Below, piece by piece: positions 1 through 12,299 of a stretch of 64,000 nt of DNA (position 1 is its first letter; the number at the start of each line of letters is the position of its first letter). A model generated the notes under the pieces. That model did not search any database and had not been told where the DNA came from. It saw nothing but the letters and a program-made list of their open reading frames with translations. Source of the stretch: Ctena decussata (taxonomy: Eukaryota; Mollusca; Bivalvia; Lucinida; Lucinidae). The DNA lies in assembly GCA_963989385.1 (NCBI GenBank), contig OZ022510.1, positions 35,159,448-35,223,447 on the forward strand, given 5' to 3'. The position numbers were made by a program, and so were the translations under genes.

Positions 1-129
1 CACCAACCTAACTATGCCAGAATGCTCAAACTTTGCCACAGTCTACCCTATTTACTGTTCCATATGATCCTTAACCTTTACCCTGCTGTTCCTTATGACC
101 TTAAACATGTATTGTACTTCAAAAAACAG

Positions 130-230
130 TCAACTCTCAATATCTCCAACTTACTGATATCTCGAAGTAAATTTCCTGGTTCCAGCAAATTTTCTTTGAG
201 ATATCGGTAGTTTGAGATATTCGGAGTTGA
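130..230. repeat. Palindrome 1 of the monomer (module A), 101 bp
   Basis: The arms TCAACTCTCAATATCTCC...GATATCTCGAAG and CTTTGAGATATCGGTAG...GGAGTTGA are imperfect reverse complements around a loop centred on CCTGGTTCCAG. The same structure recurs at the equivalent place in nearly every monomer. A single-stranded form could fold into a hairpin. Whether it does so in the cell is not shown by sequence. Confidence 0.85.
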
Positions 231-321
231 ACATTACCTCTCGCCAAACTAAGTCTGCCAGCGATGCCCAAAGGAATGAAAAAATTACTCACACTATTTG
301 GGGGAATACTGTACCTTCAAC

Positions 322-381
322 CTACTGATATCTCAAAGTTAATTTCCTGGTCCCAGCAATTTTTCTTTGAGATGTCGGTAG
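322..381. repeat. Palindrome 2 of the monomer (module C), 60 bp
   Basis: CTACTGATATCTCAAAG (322-338) pairs with CTTTGAGATGTCGGTAG (365-381). The loop contains CCTGGTCCCAG. In most other monomers the right arm reads CTTTGAGATATCGGTAG, which pairs even better. The outer flanks pair less well than in palindromes 1 and 3, so only the core is listed. Confidence 0.85.
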
Positions 382-552
382 TTTGAGATGCCTGAAAATA
401 TAAAATAAAAGCGGCAGCAAAAATTGAACTCACAAAGATACTAAAGCAGGTTACATGTTGCAGTTGAAAGATAAATGTATGGGGCCCCTTTCTCTGAGTC
501 TACACTATTTGCATCTGAATTGACACTGTTTGCTATTGCATTTTTGAGCACG

Positions 553-605
553 TCTGGCATAGCAGCTTGGCCCATCATCCACCCCTCCCAAGCTACTATG
601 CCAGA
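553..605. repeat. Palindrome 4 of the monomer, different sequence class
   Basis: TCTGGCATAGCAGCTTGG (553-570) and CCAAGCTACTATGCCAGA (588-605) are reverse complements at 17 of 18 positions, around a 17-bp loop. The arms are the inverted head of module D and the direct head of module B, so this is the point where two oppositely oriented modules meet. It is retained in almost all monomers. Confidence 0.85.
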
Positions 606-683
606 ACTACCCAACATTGCCATTGAGTCTACCTTGTTTGCTGTTCCATCTGACCTTACACATGTATTTATTTCAACAGACAG

Positions 684-784
684 TCAACTCTCGATATCTC
701 CAAACTACTGATATCTCAAAGTCAATTTTCTGGTCCCAGCAAATTTTCTTTGAGATATCGGTAGTTTGAAATATCCAAAGTTGA
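684..784. repeat. Palindrome 3 of the monomer (module B), 101 bp
   Basis: The left arm runs TCAACTCTCGATATCTCC then AAACTACTGATATCTCAAAG. The right arm runs CTTTGAGATATCGGTAGTTT then GAAATATCCAAAGTTGA. The arms pair over roughly 37 bp with a few mismatches around a loop of about 25 bp containing CTGGTCCCAG. The length equals palindrome 1 exactly (101 bp), supporting duplication of a common module. Confidence 0.88.
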
Positions 785-3700
785 AAACCCACCCCCACCA
801 ACCTAACTATGCCAGAATGCTCAAACTTTGCCACAGTCTACCTTATTTACTGTTCCATATGATCCTTAACCTTTACCCTGCTGTTCCTTATGACCTTAAA
901 CATGTATTGTACTTCAACAAACAGTCAACTCTCAATATCTCCAACTTACTGATATCTCGAAGTAAATTTCCTGGTTCCAGCATATTTTCCTTGAGATATC
1001 GGTAGTTTGAGATATCCGGAGTTGAACATTACCTCTCGCCAAACTAAGTCTGCCAGCGATGCCGAAAGGAATGAAAAAAATACTCACACTATTTGGGGGA
1101 AACTGTACCTTCAGCCTACTGATATCTCAAAGTTAATTTCCTGGTCCCAGCAAATTTTCTTTGAGATATCGGTAGTTTGAGATGCCTGAAAATATAAAAT
1201 AAAAGCGGCAGCAAAAATTGAACTCACAAAGATACTTAAGCAGGTTACATGTTGCAGCTGAAAGATAAATTTATGAGGCCCCTTTCTCTGAGTCTACATT
1301 ATTTGCATCTGAATTGACACTGTTTGCTATTGCATTTTTGAGCACGTCTGGCATAGCAGCTTGGCCCATCATCCACCCCTTCCAAACTACTATGCCAGAA
1401 CTACCCAAACTTTGCCATAGAGTCTACCCTGTTTGCTGTTCCATCTGACCTTACACATGTATTTATTTCAACAGACAGTCAACTCTCGATATCTCCAAAC
1501 TACTGATATCTCAAAGTCAATTTTCTGGTCCCAGCAAATTTTCTTTGAGATATCGGTAGTTTGTAATATCCAAATTTGAACATCCCCCCACACCAACCTA
1601 ACTATGCCAGAATGCTCAAACTATGCCACAGTCTACCCTATTTACTGTTCCATATGATCCTTAACCTTTACCCTGCTGTTCCTTATGACCTTAAAAATGT
1701 ATTGTACTTCAACAAACAGTCAACTCTCAATATCTCCAACTTACTGATATCTCGAAGTAAATTTCCTGGTTCCAGCAAATTTTCTTTGAGATATCGGTAG
1801 TTTGAGATATCCGGAGTTGAACATTACCTCTCGCAAAACTAAGTCTGCCAGCGATGCCCAAAGGAATGAAAAAAATACTCACACTATTTGGGGGAATACT
1901 GTACCTTCAACCTACTGATATCTCCAAGTTAATTTTTCCTGGTCCCAGCAAATTTTCTTTGAGATATCAGTAGTTTGAGATGCCTGAAAATATAAAATAA
2001 AAGCGGCAGCAAAAATTGAACTCACAAAGATACTAAAGCAGGTTACATGTTGCAGTTGAAAGATAAATGTATGAGGCCCCTTTCTCTGAGTCTACATTAT
2101 ATGCATCTGAATTGACACTGTTTGCTATTGCATTTTTGAGCACGTCTGGCATTGCAGCTTGGCCCATCATCCACCCCTCCCAAGCTACTATGCCAGAATT
2201 ACCCAAACTTTGCCATAGAGTCTACCCTGTTTGCTGTTCCATCTGACCTTACACATGTATTTATTTCAACAGACAGTCAACTCTCGATATCTCCAAACTA
2301 CTGATATCTCAAAGTCAATTTTCTGGTCCCAGCAAATTTTCTTTGAGATATCGGTAGTTTGAAATATCCAAAGTTGAACATCCCCCCCCCCCACACCAAC
2401 CTAACTATGCCAGAATGCTCAAACTTTGCCACAGTCTACCCTATTTACTGTTCCATATGATCCTTAACCTTTACCCTGCTGTTCCTTATGACCTTAAACA
2501 TGTATTCTACTTCAACAAACAGTCAACTCTCAATATCTCCAACTTACTGATATCTCGAAGTAAATTTCCTGGTTCCAGCAAATTTTCTTTGAGAGATCGG
2601 TAGTTTGAGATATCCGGAGTTGAACAATACCTCTCGCCAAACTAAGTCTGCCAGCGATGCCCAAAGGAATGAAAAAATACTCACACTATTTGGGGGAATA
2701 CTGTACCTTCAACCTACTGATATCTCAAAGTTAATTTCCTGGTCCCAGCAAATTTTCTTTGAGATATCGGTAGTTTGAGATGCCTGAAAATATAAAATAA
2801 AAGCGGCAGCAAAAATTGAACTCACAAAGATACTAAAGCAGGTTACATGTTGCAGTTGAAAGATAAATGTATGAGGCCCCTTTCTCTGAGTCTACATTAT
2901 TTGCATCTGAATTGACACTGTTTGCTATTGCATTTTTGAGCACGTCTGGCATAGCAGCTTGGCCCATCATCCACCCCTCCCAAGCTACTATGCCAGAATT
3001 ACCCAAACTTTGCCATAGAGTCTACCCTGTTTGCTGTTCCATCTGACCTTACACATGTATTTATTTCAACAGACAGTCAACTCTCGATATCTCCAAACTA
3101 CTGATATCTCAAAGTCATTTTTCTGGTCCCAGCAAATTTTCTTTGAGATATCGGTAGTTTGAAATATCCAAAGTTGAACATCCCCCCACACCAACCTAAC
3201 TATGCCAGAATGCTCAAACTTTGCCACAGTCTACCCTATTTACTGTTCCATATGATCCTTAACCTTTACCCTGCTGTTCCTTATGACCTTAAACATGTAT
3301 TGTACTTCAACAAACAGTCAACTCTCAATATCTCCAACTTACTGATATCTCGAAGTAAATTTCCTGGTTCCAGCAAATTTTCTTTGAGATATCGGTAGTT
3401 TGAGATATCCGGAGTTGAACATTACCTCTCGCCAAACTAAGTCTGCCAGCGATGCCCAAAGGAATGAAAAAAATACTCACACTATTTGGGGGAATACTGT
3501 ACCTTCAACCTGATTATATCTCAAAGTTAATTTCCTGGTCCCAGCAAATTTTCTTTGAGATATCGGTAGTTTGAGTTGCCTGAAAATATAAAATAAAAGC
3601 GGCAGCAAAAATTGAACTCACAAATATACTAAAGCAGGTTACATGTTGCAGTTGAAAGATAAATGTATGGGGCCCATTTCTCTGAGTCTACATTATTTGC

Positions 3701-6700
3701 ATCTGAATTGACACTGTTTGCTATTGCATTTTTGAGCACGTCTGGCATAGCAGCTTGGCCCATCATCCACCCCTCCCAAGCTACTATGCCAGAATTACCC
3801 AAACTTTGCCATAGAGTCTACCCTGTTTGCTGTTCCATCTGACCTTACACATGTATTTATTTCAACAGACAGTCAACTCTCGATATCTCCAAACTACTGA
3901 TATCTCAAAGTCAATTTTCTGGTCCCAGCAAATTTTCTTTGAGATATCGGTAGTTAGAAATATCCAAAGTTGAACATCCCCCCACACCAACCTAACTATG
4001 CCAGAATGCTCAAACTTTGCCACAGTCTACCCTATTTACTGTTCCATATGATCCTTAACCTTTACCCTGCTGTTCCTTATTACCTTAAACATGTATTGTA
4101 CTTCAACAAACAGTCACCGCTCAATATCTCCAACTTACTGATATCTCGAAGTAAATTTCCTGGTTCCAGCAAATTTTCTTTGAGATATCGGTAGTTTGAG
4201 ATATCCGGAGTTGAACATTACCTCTCACCAAACAAATCTGCCAGCGATGCCCAAAGGAATGAAAAAATACTCACACTATTTGGGGGAATAATGTACCTTC
4301 AACCTACTGATATCTCAAAGTTAATTTCCTGGTCCCAGCAAATTTTCTTTGAGATATCGGTAGTTTGAGTTGCCTCAAAATATAAAATAAAAGCGACAGC
4401 AAAAATTGAACTCACAAAGATACTAAAGCAGGTTACATGTTGCAGTTGAAAGATAAATTTATGGGGCCCCTTTCTCTGAGTCTACATTATTTGCATCTGA
4501 ATTGACACTGTTTGCTATTGCATTTTTGAGCACGTCTGGCATAGCAGCTTGGCCCATCATCCACCCCTCCAAAGCTACTATGCCAGAACTACCCAAACTT
4601 TGCCATAGAGTCTTTCCTGTTTGCTGTTCCATCTGACCTTACACATGTATTTATTTCAACAGACAGTCAACTCTCGATATCTCCAAACTACTGATATCTC
4701 AAAGTCAATTTTCTGGTCCCAGCAAATTTTCTTTGAGATATCGGTAGTTTGAAATATCCAAAGTTGAACATCCCCCCACACCAACCTAACTATGCCAGAA
4801 TGCTCAAACTTTGCCACAGTCTACCCTATTTACTGTTCCATATGATCCTTAACCTTTACCCTGCTGTTCCTTATGACCTTAAACATGTATTGTACTTCAA
4901 CAAACAGTCAACTCTCAATATCTCCAACTTACTGATATCTCGAAGTAAATTTCCTGGTTCCAGCAAATTTTCTTTGAGATATCGGTAGTTTGAGATATCC
5001 GGAGTTGAACATTACCTCTCGCCAAACTAAGTCTGCCAGCGATGCCCAAAGGAATGAAAAAAATACTCACACTATTTGGGGGAATACTGTACCTTCAACC
5101 TACTGATATCTCAAAGTTAATTTCCTGGTCCCAGCAAATTTTCTTTGAGATATCGGTAGTTTGAGATGCCTGAAAATATAAAATAAAAGCGGCAGCAAAA
5201 ATTGAACTCACAAAGATACTAAAGCAGGTTACATGTTGCAGTTGAAAGATAAATGTATGAGGCCCCTTTCTCTGAGTCTACATTATTTGCATCTGAATTG
5301 ACACTGTTTGCTATTGCATTTTTGAGCACGTCTGGCATAGCAGCTTGGCCCATCATCCACCCCTCCCAAGCTACTATGCCAGAATTACCCAAACTTTGCC
5401 ATAGAGTCTACCCTGTTTGCTGTTCCATCTGACCTTACACATGTATTTATTTCAACAGACAGTCAACTCTCGATATCTCCAAACTACTGATATCTCAAAG
5501 TCAATTTTCTGGTCCCAGCAAATTTTCTTTGAGATATCGGTAGTTTGAAATATCCAAATTTGAACATCCCCCCCCACCAACCTAACTATGCCAGAATGCT
5601 CAAACTTTGCCACAGTCTACCCTATTGACTGTTCCATATGATCCTTAACCTTTACCCTGCTGTTCCTTATGACCTTAAACATGTATTGTACTTCAACAAA
5701 CAGTCAACTCTCAATATCTCCAACTTACTGATATCTCGAAGTAAATTTCCTGGTTCCAGCAAATTTTCTTTGAGATATCGGTAGTTTGAGATATCCGGAG
5801 TTGAACATTACCTCTCACCAAACTAAGTCTGCCAGCGATGCCCAAAGGAATGAAAAAATACTCACACTATTTGGGGGAATACTGTACCTTCAACCTACTG
5901 ATATCTCAAAGTTAATTTCCTGGTCCCAGCAAATTTTCTTTGAGATATCGGTAGTTTGAGTTGCCTGAAAATATAAAATAAAAGCGGCAGCAAAAATTGA
6001 ACTCACAAAGATACTCAAGCAGGTTACATGTTGCAGTTGAAAGATAAATGTATGGGGCCCCTTTCTCTGAGTCTACATTATTTGCATCTGAATTGACACT
6101 GTTTGCTATTGCATTTTTGAGCACGTCTGGCATAGCAGCTTGGGTCATTATCCACCCCTCCCAAGCTACTATGCCAGAATTACCCAAACTTTGCCATAGA
6201 GTCTACCCTGTTTGCTGTTCCATCTGACCTTACACATGTATTTATTTCAACAGACAGTCAACTCCCGATATCTCCAAACTACTGATATCTCAAAGTCAAT
6301 TTTCTGGTCCCAGCAAATTTTCTTTGAGATATCGGTAGTTTGAAATATCCAAAGTTGAACATCCCCCCCCCCACCAACCTAACTATGCCAGAATGCTCAA
6401 ACTTTGCCACAGTCTACCCTATTTACTGTTCCATATGATCCTTAACCTTTACCCTGCTGTTCCTTATGACCTTAAACATGTATTGTACTTCAACAAACAG
6501 TCAACTCTGAATATCTCCAACTTACTGATGTCTCGAAGTTAATTTCCTGGTTCCAGCAAATTTTCTTTGAGATATCGGTAGTTTGAGATATCCGGAGTTG
6601 AACATTACCTCTCACCAAACTAAGTCTGCCAGCGATGCCATAAGGAATGAAAAAAATACTCACACTATTTGGGGGAATACTGTACCTTCAACCTACTGAT

Positions 6701-7962
6701 ATCTCAAAGTTAATTTCCTGGTCCCAGCAAATTTTCTTTGAGATATCGGTAGTTTGAGTTGCCTGAAAATATAAAATAAAAGCGGCAGCAAAAATTGAAC
6801 TCACAAAGATACTCAAGCAGGTTACATGTTGCACTTGAAAGATAAATTTATGGGGCCCCTTTCTCTGAGTCTACATTATTTGCATCTGAATTGACACTGT
6901 TTGCTATTGCATTTTTGAGCACGTCTGGCATAGCAGCTTGGCCCATCATCCACCCCTCCCAAGCTGCTATGCCAGAATTACCCAAACTTTGCCATAGAGT
7001 CTACCCTGTTTGCTGTTCCATCTGACCTTACACATGTATTTATTTCAACAGACAGTCAACTCTCGATATCTCCAAACTACTGATATCTCAAAGTCAATTT
7101 TCTGGTCCCAGCAAATTTTCTTTGAGATATCGGTAGTTTGAAATATCCAAATTTGAACATCCCCCCCCACCAACCTAACTATGCCAGAATGCTCAAACTT
7201 TGCCACAGTCTACCCTATTTACTGTTCCATATGATCCTTAACCTTTACCCTGCTGTTCATTATGACCTTAAACATGTATTGTACTTCAACAAACAGTCAA
7301 CTCTCAATATCTCCAACTTACTGATATCTCGAAGTAAATTTCCTGGTTCCAGCAAATTTTCTTTGAGATATCGGTAGTTTGAGATATCCGGAGTTGAACA
7401 TTACCTCTCACCAAACTAAGTCTGCCAGCGATGCCCAAAGGAATGAAAAAAATACTCACACTATTTGGGGGAATACTGTACCTTCAACCTACTGATATCT
7501 CAAAGTTAATTTCCTGGTCCCAGCAAATTTTCTTTGAGATATCGGTAGTTTGAGTTGCCTGAAAATATAAAATAAAAGCGGCAGCAAAAATTGAACTCAC
7601 AAAGATACTAAAGCAGGTTACATGTTGCAGTTGAAAGATAAATGTATGGGGCCCCTTTCTCTGAGTCTACATTATTTGCATCTGAATTGACACTGTTTGC
7701 TATTGCATTTTTGAGCACGTCTGGCATAGCAGCTTGGCCCATCATCCACCCCTCCCAAGCTACTATGCCAGAATTACCCAAGCTTTGCCATAGAGTCTAC
7801 CCTGTTTGCTGTTCCATCTGACCTAACACATGTATTTATTTCAACAGACAGTCAACTCCCGATATCTCCAAACTACTGATATCTCAAAGTCAATTTTCTG
7901 GTCCCAGCAAATTTTCTTTGAGATATCGGTAGTTTGAAATATCCAAAGTTGAACATCCCCCC

Positions 7963-8475
7963 CACCAACCTAACTATGCCAGAATGCTCAAACTTTGCCA
8001 CAGTCTACCCTATTGACTGTTCCATATGATCCTTAACCTTTACCCTGCTGTTCCTTATGACCTTAAACATGTATTATACTTCAACAAACAGTCAACTCTC
8101 AATATCTCCAACTTACTGATATCTCGAAGTAAATTTCCTGGTTCCAGCAAATTTTCTTTGAGATTTCGGTAGTTTGAGATATCCGGAGTTGAACATTACC
8201 TCTCGCCAAACTAAGTCTGCCAGCGATGCCCAAAGGCATAGCAGCTTGGCCCATCATCCACCCCTCCCAAGCTACTATGCCAGAATTACCCAAGCTTTGC
8301 CATAGAGTCTACCCTGTTAGCTGTTCCATCTGACCTTACACATGTATTTATTTCAACAGACAGTCAACTCTCGATATCTCCAAACTACTGATATCTCAAA
8401 GTCAATTTTCTGGTCCCAGCAAATTTTCTTTGAGATATCGGTAGTTTGAAATATCCAAAGTTGAACATCCCCCCC
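7963..8475 (+). repeat. Truncated monomer (internal deletion of about 285 bp)
   Basis: The unit starts normally and is B class (TTGACTG). At about 8233-8240 it jumps from GATGCCCAAAGG straight to CATAGCAGCTTGG. Module C with palindrome 2 and most of module D are missing. GG/GGC microhomology at the junction fits a small end-joining or replication-slippage deletion. It is the only clear large internal deletion outside the right edge. Confidence 0.9.
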
Positions 8476-11400
8476 CACCAACCTAACTATGCCAGAATGC
8501 TCAAACTTTGCCACAGTCTACCCTATTTACTGTTCCATATGATCCTTAACCTTTACCCTGCTGTTCCTTATGACCTTAAACATGTATTATACTTCAACAA
8601 ACAGTCAACTCTCAATATCTCCAACTTACTGATATCTCGAAGTAAATTTCCTGGTTCCAGCAAATTTTCTTTGAGATATCGGTAGTTTGAGATATCCGGA
8701 GTTGAACATTACCTCTCGCCAAACTAAGTCTGCCAGCGATGCCCAAAGGAATGAAAAAAATACTCACACTATTTGGGGGAATACTGTACCTTCAACCTAC
8801 TGATATCTCAAAGTTAATTTCCTGGTCCCAGCAAATTTTCTTTGAGATATCGGTAGTTTGAGATGCCTGAAAATATAAAATAAAAGCGGCAGCAAAAATT
8901 GAACTCACAAAGATACTAAAGCAGGTTACATGTTGCAGTTGAAAGATAAATGTATGAGGCCCCTTTCTCTGAGTCTACATTATTTGCATCTGAATTGACA
9001 CTGTTTGCTATTGCATTTTTGAGCACGTCTGGCATAGCAGCTTGGTCCATCATCCACCCCTCCCAAGCTACTATGCCAGAATTACCCAAACTTTGCCATA
9101 GAGTCTACCCTGTTTGCTGTTCCATCTGACCTTACACATGTATTTATTTCAACAGACAGTCAACTCTCGATATCTCCAAACTACTGATATTTCAAAGTCA
9201 ATTTTCTGGTCCCAGCAAATTTTCTTTGAGATATCGGTAGTTTGAAATATCCAAATTTGAACATCCCCCCCCACCAACCTAACTATGCCAGAATGCTCAA
9301 ACTTTGCCACAGTCTACCCTATTTACTGTTCCATATGATCCTTAACCTTTACCCTGCTGTTCCTTATGACCTTAAACATGTATTGTACTTCAACAAACAG
9401 TCAACTCTCAATATCTCCAACTTACTGATATCTCGAAGTAAATTTCCTGGTTCCAGCAAATTTTCTTTGAGATATCGGTAGTTTGAGATATCCGGAGTTG
9501 AACATTACCTCTCACCAAACTAAGTCTGCCAGCGATGCCCAAAGGAATGAAAAAAATACTCACACTATTTGGGGGAATACTGTACCTTCAACCTACTGAT
9601 ATCTCAAAGTTAATTTCCTGGTCCCAGCAAATTTTCTTTGAGATATCGGTAGTTTGAGTTGCCTGAAAATATAAAATAAAAGCGGCAGCAAAAATTGAAC
9701 TCACAAAGATACTAAAGCAGGTTACATGTTGCAGTTGAAAGATAAATGTATGGGGCCCCTTTCTCTGAGTCTACATTATTTGCATCTGAATTGACACTGT
9801 TTGCTATTGCATTTTTGAGCACGTCTGGCATAGCAGCTTGGCCCATCATCCACCCCTCCCAAGCTACTATGCCAGAATTACCCAAGCTTTGCCATAGAGT
9901 CTACCCTGTTTGCTGTTCCATCTGACCTTACACATGTATTTATTTCAACAGACAGTCAACTCTCGATATCTCCAAAGTACTAATATCTCAAAGTCAATTT
10001 TCTGGTCCAAGCAAATTTTCTTTGAGATATCGGTAGTTTGAAATATCCAAATTTGAACATCCCCCCCCCACCAACCTAACTATGCCAGAATGCTCAAACT
10101 TTGCCACAGTCTACCCTATTTACTGTTCCATATGATCCTTAACCTTTACCCTGCTGTTCCTTATGACCTTAAACATGTATTGTACTTCAACAAACAGTCA
10201 ACTCTCAATATCTCCAACTTACTGATATCTCGAAGTAAATTTCCTGGTTCCAGCAAATTTTCTCTGAGATATCGGTAGTTTGAGATATCCGGAGTTGAAC
10301 ATTACCTCTCACCAAACTAAGTCTGCCAGCGATGCCCAAAGGAATGAAAAAAATACTCACACTATTTGGGGGAATACTGTACCTTCAACCTACTGATATC
10401 TCAAAGTTAATTTCCTGGTCCCAGCAAATTTTCTTTGAGATATCGGTAGTTTGAGTTGCCTGAAAATATAAAATAAAAGCGGCAGCAAAAATTGAACTCA
10501 CAAAGATACTAAAGCAGGTTACATGTTGCAGTTGAAAGATAAATGTATGGGGCCCCTTTCTCTAAGTCTACATTATTTGCATCTGAATTGACACTGTTTG
10601 CTATTGCATTTTTGAGCACGTCTGGCATAGCAGCTTGGCCCATCATCCACCCCTCCCAAGCTACTATGCCAGAATTACCCAAACTTTGCCATAGAGTCTA
10701 CCCTGTTTGCTGTTCCATCTGACCTTACACATGTATTTATTTCAACAGACAGTCAACTCCCGATATCTCCAAACTACTGATATCTCAAAGTCAATTTTCT
10801 GGTCCCAGCAAATTTTCCTTGAGATATCGGTAGTTTGAAATATCCAAAGTTGAACATCCCCCCCCCACCAACCTAACTATGCCAGAATGCTCAAACTTTG
10901 CCACAGTCTACCCTATTGACTGTTCCATATGATCCTTAACCTTTACCCTGCTGTTCCTTATGACCTTAAACATGTATTATACTTCAACAAACAGTCAACT
11001 CTCAATATCTCCAACTTACTGATATCTCGAAGTAAATTTCCTGGTTCCAGCAAATTTTCTTTGAGATATCGGTAGTTTGAGATATCCGGAGTTGAACATT
11101 ACCTCTCACCAAACTAAGTCTGCCAGCGATGCCCAAAGGAATGAAAAAAATACTCACACTATTTGGGGGAATACTGTACCTTCAACCTACTGATATCTCA
11201 AAGTTAATTTCCTGGTCCCAGCAAATTTTCTTTGAGATATCGGTAGTTTGAGATGCCTGAAAATATAAAATAAAAGCGGCAGCAAAAATTGAACTCACAA
11301 AGATACTAAATCAGGTTACATGTTGCAGTTGAAAGATAAATGTATGAGGCCCCTTTCTCTGAGTCTACATTATTTGCATCTGAATTGACACTGTTTGCTA

Positions 11401-12299
11401 TTGCATTTTTGAGCACGTCTGGCATAGCAGCTTGGCCCATCATCCACCCCTCCCAAGCTACTATGCCAGAATTACCCAAACTTTGCCATAGAGTCTACCC
11501 TGTTTGCTGTTCCATCTGACCTTACACATGTATTTATTTCAACAGACAGTCAACTCTCGATATCTCCAAACTACTGATATCTCAAAGTCAATTTTCTGGT
11601 CCCAGCAAATTTTCTTTGAGATATCGGTAGTTTGAAATATCCAAATTTGAACACCCCCCCCACCAACCTAACTATGCCAGAATGCTCAAACTTTGCCACA
11701 GTCTACCCTATTTACTATTCCATATGATCCTTAACCTTTACCCTGCTGTTCATTATGACCTTAAACATGTATTGTACTTCAACAAACAGTCAACTCTCAA
11801 TATCTCCAACTTACTGATATCTCGAAGTAAATTTCCTGGTTCCCTCAAATTTTCTTTGAGATATCGGTAGTTTGATATATCCGGAGTTGAACATTACCTC
11901 TCACCAAACTAAGTCTGCCAGCGATGCCCAAAGGAATGATAAAAATTATCACACTATTTGGGGGAATACTGTACCTTCAACCTACTGATATCTCAAAGTT
12001 AATTTCCTGGTCCCAGCAAATTTTCTTTGAGATATCGGTAGTTTGAGTTGCCTGAAAATATAAAATAAAAGCGGCAGCAGAAATTGAACTCACAAAGATA
12101 CTAAAGCAGGTTACATGTTGCAGTTGAAAGATAAATGTATGGGGCCCCTTTCTCTGAGTCTAGATTATTTGCATCTGAATTGACACTGTTTGCTATTGCA
12201 TTTTTGAGCACGTCTGGCATAGCAGCTTGGCCCATCATCCACCCCTCCCAAGGTACTATGCCAGAATTACCCAAACTTTGCCATAGAGTCTACCCTGTT

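Larger units (their letters stand above)
1..795 (+). repeat. Reference monomer: composite of related modules
   Basis: This first full unit shows the internal plan. Module A (12-230) begins ACTATGCCAGAATGCTCAAA and ends in a 101-bp imperfect palindrome. Module C (about 247-390) begins with a diverged form of the same head (GTCTGCCAGCGATGCCCAAA) and ends in a shorter palindrome. Module D (about 391-570) contains the head in reverse orientation (GAGCACGTCTGGCATAGCAG). Module B (595-784) again starts ACTATGCCAGAA and ends in a 101-bp palindrome. A and B also share a GTCTACC...CTGTTCCAT...GACCTTA block. The monomer therefore looks built from several copies of one ancestral module of about 200 bp, one of them inverted, before the 796-bp unit itself was amplified. 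A C-tract of variable length closes each unit. The module C and D relationships are weaker than A versus B. Confidence 0.8.

Noticed and set aside
22..210. A 62-codon plus-strand ORF (MLKLCHSLPYLLFHM...) recurring in some 45 monomers, sometimes extended to 74-80 codons
   Set aside because: It spans module A and half of palindrome 1 and is conserved only to the degree the whole repeat is. All B-class monomers carry a shared TGA, and others have private stops or frameshifts. No domain, upstream signal or selective pattern supports translation.
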